DNA of 8,848 bases, taken from contig JAPUIR010000384.1 in the NCBI GenBank assembly GCA_027296805.1, positions 1-8,848 of the forward strand, written 5' to 3'. The translations under genes and the position numbers were made by a program. Under the pieces are notes generated by a model. It did no database searches. It was not told the DNA's origin and saw nothing but the letters and a program-made list of their open reading frames with translations. This DNA comes from Chloroflexota bacterium. GTDB lineage: Bacteria > Chloroflexota > Dehalococcoidia > Bin125. Below, one piece after another: positions 6,714-8,848 of the stretch; within the stretch, counting starts at the first letter, position 1; each line of letters begins with the position of its first letter.

Positions 6714-7253
6714 ATGAGTCGTGTCGGTAAATTGCCCGTCCCCGTCCCGGAGAACGTCACCGTCTCAATCGACGGTGCCCGTGTCACCGTGAAGGGGCCC
6801 AAAGGCGAGTTGGAGCGGACCTTTCACCCCGACATCCGGCTCGCGCAGGACAGCGACACGATCGTCGTTACCCGCCCGAGCGATCGCCGTGACCATCGGG
6901 CGCTGCACGGCCTCACCCGGGCGCTGCTCAACAACATGGTGCTGGGCGTCTCAGAGGGCTTCGTTAAGACACTCGAGATCCAGGGCACGGGCTACCGGGC
7001 CGAGCTGGAGGGGAAAACACTCGTCATGCGCGTCGGCTTCTCGCACCTCGTGCGTGTGGAGCCACTGCAGGGGGTGGAGTTCGCAGTGGAGGGGCAGCTC
7101 GTGCGGGTGAGCGGGATCGATAAGCAAGTCGTCGGCCAGCAGGCCGCGGAGGTCCGGAAGGTCCGTCCGCCGGAGCCCTACAAGGGCAAGGGCATCCGTT
7201 ACCAAGGCGAATTCGTCCGCCGTAAGTCGGGCAAGGGCGCGATCGGGGAGTAG
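6714..7253 (+). CDS. rplF: 50S ribosomal protein L6
   Basis: L6 binds 23S rRNA helix 97 near the sarcin-ricin loop and the factor-binding site. It has 179 residues, the family norm. It contains two related alpha/beta domains. The first has [32 protein letters not shown] and [19 protein letters not shown] in order. The second has [24 protein letters not shown] and the signature at about 150-175 ([17 protein letters not shown] then FVRRKSGKG). The ATG at 6714 comes 4 nt after the S8 stop. The ribosome binding site is weak (TAGAG), so coupling to S8 is likely. The gap to rplR is 13 nt. Confidence 0.99.
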   Translation: MSRVGKLPVPVPENVTVSIDGARVTVKGPKGELERTFHPDIRLAQDSDTIVVTRPSDRRDHRALHGLTRALLNNMVLGVSEGFVKTLEIQGTGYRAELEGKTLVMRVGFSHLVRVEPLQGVEFAVEGQLVRVSGIDKQVVGQQAAEVRKVRPPEPYKGKGIRYQGEFVRRKSGKGAIGE

Positions 7254-7266
7254 GAGAAGCAGCGCG

Positions 7267-7638
7267 ATGGGAACTCGTCGACGGCGAGTCACAAGCTCAG
7301 CGGCGCGCACGCGCCGGCATGTCCGCGTCCGCCGCAAGGTCAGCGGCACGGCGGAGCGACCGCGCTTGGCGGTCTTCCGCTCCAATAGCCACATCTACGC
7401 CCAGGTCATCGACGACCGTGCCGGGCGTACGATCGTCGCGGCCTCCGACCTGGAAGCGGAGCTGCGCACGCCGGGACAGAACAAGACAGCGCGCGCCCAG
7501 GCCGTTGGCGAGCAGCTGGCCCGTCGGGCGAAAGAAGCCGGTGTGAACGAGGTGGTCTTCGATCGCGGAGGCTACCGATTCCATGGCCGCGTTAAGGCGC
7601 TGGCCGAGGGGGCCCGCGAGAGCGGGCTGGCCTTCTAA
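7267..7638 (+). CDS. rplR: 50S ribosomal protein L18
   Basis: L18 binds 5S rRNA and, with L5, fixes it to the 50S central protuberance. It has 123 residues, within the usual 115-125. The N-terminus is Arg-rich ([21 protein letters not shown]) and contacts RNA, followed by [26 protein letters not shown] in family order. The C-terminal signature [25 protein letters not shown] is textbook. The ATG at 7267 follows AGGAG at 7252-7256, which overlaps the L6 stop. No other in-frame start gives a better fit. Confidence 0.99.
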   Translation: MGTRRRRVTSSAARTRRHVRVRRKVSGTAERPRLAVFRSNSHIYAQVIDDRAGRTIVAASDLEAELRTPGQNKTARAQAVGEQLARRAKEAGVNEVVFDRGGYRFHGRVKALAEGARESGLAF

Positions 7639-7649
7639 GGGAGTAACGC

Positions 7650-8663
7650 ATGGTGCAGAATCGGCAGCGTGGTGGACGGGACGATCGGCGGGGGCGTGGT
7701 CGCGGCGGTCGCGATGATCGCGGAGACGACTTCACTGAGAAGGTCGTCGCGATCAATCGCGTCGCCAAAGTGGTCAAGGGTGGCCGCCGCTTCTCCTTCA
7801 CCTCGCTCGTCGTCGTTGGCGACGGCAACGGACGCGTCGGCTTCGGTCTGGGACGCGCCAATGAAGTTCCCGAAGCGATCCGCAAGGCGGCCACCATCGC
7901 GCGGCGCAACGTCGTCCAAGTGCCGCTCCGCAATGGCACCCTGCCCCATCCCATCACCACCGACTTCGGAGCCGCCCGGGTCATGCTGAAGCCAGCCGGG
8001 CCTGGGACGGGCGTCATCGCGGGCGGGGGAATCCGCGCCGTGATGGAGGCGGCGGGAGTGCGCAACGTCCTCACCAAATCGCTCGGCTCCAACAACGTGA
8101 TCAACGTCGTGCGGGCCACGATGAAGGCGCTCCAGGAGCTGCGTGACCCGCGCCAAGTGCGGCGCGAGCGATTGATCCTGGCCGGCAAGATCAAACCAGA
8201 TCCTGAACCCGTCGCAGAGCCCGCTGCTGCGAGCGACACCACCGAGGCAGCCCCCGCCACCGCGGCCCCCGCCGCGACTGCGGCCCCCGCGACCGCGGCC
8301 CCCGCCACTGCTCCTGCGACTGCGGCCCCCGCCGCTGCTCCCGCGACTGCGGCCCCCGCCACACCGGCGCCCGCCACTGCGGCCCCCACTACACCGGCGC
8401 CCGCCACTGCGGCCCCTGCCGCTGCTGCTCCCGCGACCGCGGCCCCCGCCACACCGGCGCCCGCCACGACCGCCCCCACGACGACTGCCCCGGCAGCCGA
8501 CGCCCCGGGGGCTGATGTCCCTGCCGCAGAGGCGCCTGCCGGTGATGCCGACACCCCTGACGCCGCCACCAGCACTGATGCCGACACCGGTGCCGGCGAC
8601 GCCGCCACCGAGACCACCCCCGATGCGCCTGCAGCCGACACGGCTGCCCCGGCCTCCGAGTAG
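7650..8663 (+). CDS. rpsE: 30S ribosomal protein S5 with a very long Ala/Pro/Thr C-terminal tail
   Basis: S5 is in the 30S body near the decoding region and, with S3 and S4, frames the mRNA entry channel; mutations in it affect fidelity and spectinomycin response. The family has about 160-200 residues; this one has 337. Residues 1-26 are an RG/RDD-rich lead-in. The core is present to about residue 182: [45 protein letters not shown] in the dsRBD-like domain, then [22 protein letters not shown] and [18 protein letters not shown]. Residues 183-337 (about 155) are Ala, Pro, Thr, Asp, Glu, Ser, Gly and Val only, with no Lys, Arg or aromatic residue. The first two-thirds is APAT-like repeat and the last third more acidic. 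The ATG at 7650 follows AAGGGAG at 7637-7643. The frame is uninterrupted. Confidence 0.96.
   Translation: MVQNRQRGGRDDRRGRGRGGRDDRGDDFTEKVVAINRVAKVVKGGRRFSFTSLVVVGDGNGRVGFGLGRANEVPEAIRKAATIARRNVVQVPLRNGTLPHPITTDFGAARVMLKPAGPGTGVIAGGGIRAVMEAAGVRNVLTKSLGSNNVINVVRATMKALQELRDPRQVRRERLILAGKIKPDPEPVAEPAAASDTTEAAPATAAPAATAAPATAAPATAPATAAPAAAPATAAPATPAPATAAPTTPAPATAAPAAAAPATAAPATPAPATTAPTTTAPAADAPGADVPAAEAPAGDADTPDAATSTDADTGAGDAATETTPDAPAADTAAPASE
8334..8466 (+). repeat. Nested direct repeats in the S5 tail
   Basis: A 43-nt block at 8334-8376 recurs at 8424-8466, 90 bp later, with one mismatch. Inside it, a 30-bp unit at 8361-8390 is followed directly by a second copy at 8391-8420 (first 26 bases identical). 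A partial third copy begins at 8451. The repeats keep the frame and encode Ala/Pro/Thr units. Flanking tail sequence (about 8250-8333) is made of shorter variants of GCGACTGCGGCCCCCGCC. Expansion by slippage or unequal crossing-over is the simplest explanation. Confidence 0.88.
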
Positions 8664-8672
8664 CGGACACGC

Positions 8673-8683
8673 GGAGAGAGGAA
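8673..8683 (+). promoter_or_regulatory. Shine-Dalgarno site of rpmD
   Basis: GGAGAGAGGAA in the 26-nt gap after rpsE ends 6 nt before the GTG at 8690. It supports that GTG as the L30 start. The gap is the longest in the window and shows no inverted repeat or promoter-like hexamers. Confidence 0.7.
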
Positions 8684-8689
8684 CCAACC

Positions 8690-8848
8690 GTGGCACGGCT
8701 GCGTATCACCTATGTCAAAAGCTGGCTGGGCTACCGCTCGGACCAGGGGCAGACCGTGCGCTCCCTGGGTCTGCGCAAGCTTGGTCAGAGCGTCGAACAG
8801 CCAGACACCCCCGATGTGCGTGGTATGATCCATAAGGTGGCTCACCTC
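8690..8848 (+). CDS. rpmD: 50S ribosomal protein L30, missing its 3' end at the window edge
   Basis: L30 is a small protein of the 50S subunit that binds 23S rRNA. The first 53 codons are present, of an expected 58-62. They read MARLRITYVKSWLGYRSDQG, then TVRSLGLRKLGQSVEQPDTP and VRGMIHKVAHL, a clear match to the bacterial L30 pattern (VRALGLR, PDTP, RGMI.KV.H). The start is a GTG at 8690; no ATG competes. It lies where rpmD is expected, after rpsE, and rplO (L15) and secY would normally follow outside the window. L30 is missing from many reduced genomes, so its presence is mildly informative about the lineage. Confidence 0.96.
   Translation, partial: MARLRITYVKSWLGYRSDQGQTVRSLGLRKLGQSVEQPDTPDVRGMIHKVAHL

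Noticed and set aside
8664..8689. Terminator or promoter in the rpsE-rpmD gap
   Set aside because: Only 26 nt, no inverted repeat or T-run, and it is accounted for by the rpmD ribosome binding site.
7592..8845. Minus-strand open frame of 417 codons opposite rpsE and rpmD, with Ala/Val/Gly repeats
   Set aside because: The repeats are the reverse reading of the S5 Ala/Pro/Thr tail; GC-rich repeats leave all frames open. No ribosome binding site or family match.

Overview
The window is a stretch of a bacterial ribosomal-protein superoperon (S10 plus spc), all on the + strand. It runs from the C-terminal part of L3 to most of L30. The order is rplC(partial)-rplD-rplW-rplB-rpsS-rplV-rpsC-rplP-rpmC-rpsQ-rplN-rplX-rplE-rpsH-rplF-rplR-rpsE-rpmD(partial). 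The DNA is GC-rich and almost entirely coding. The largest gap is 26 nt (S5 to L30), and most junctions are 4-nt overlaps, 1-nt overlaps or gaps under 15 nt. I see no promoter, terminator, RNA gene, mobile element or CRISPR in it.

Organism: a GC-rich bacterium. The wording of L2, S8, L16 and L30 resembles, from memory, Chloroflexota and related deep lineages (for example the L2 N-terminus with YKPTSPGRR). This is a low-confidence guess; I could not run a search. The presence of L30 argues against CPR/Patescibacteria.

Layout: positions 1-3984 hold the compact S10-operon genes L3, L4, L23, L2, S19, L22, S3 and L16; only S3 is lengthened. Positions 3987-5054 hold L29 and S17, each about twice or more its usual length because of a C-terminal acidic low-complexity tail. 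S17 overlaps L14 by 4 nt, so the S10 and spc halves are joined with no room for a separate spc promoter. Positions 5051-8848 hold L14, L24, L5, S8, L6, L18, S5 and L30. The rpsN gene (S14), normally between rplE and rpsH, is absent; only 14 nt separate L5 from S8. S5 carries a roughly 155-residue Ala/Pro/Thr/Asp tail with no Lys or Arg.

The products are assembly and structural proteins of the 30S and 50S subunits. Tight spacing, with Shine-Dalgarno sequences inside the ends of upstream genes, points to coupled translation. The gene content is ordinary. The part worth a second look is the set of long, basic-poor C-terminal extensions on S3, L29, S17 and S5, together with the missing rpsN. I do not see a new enzymatic or defence system here.
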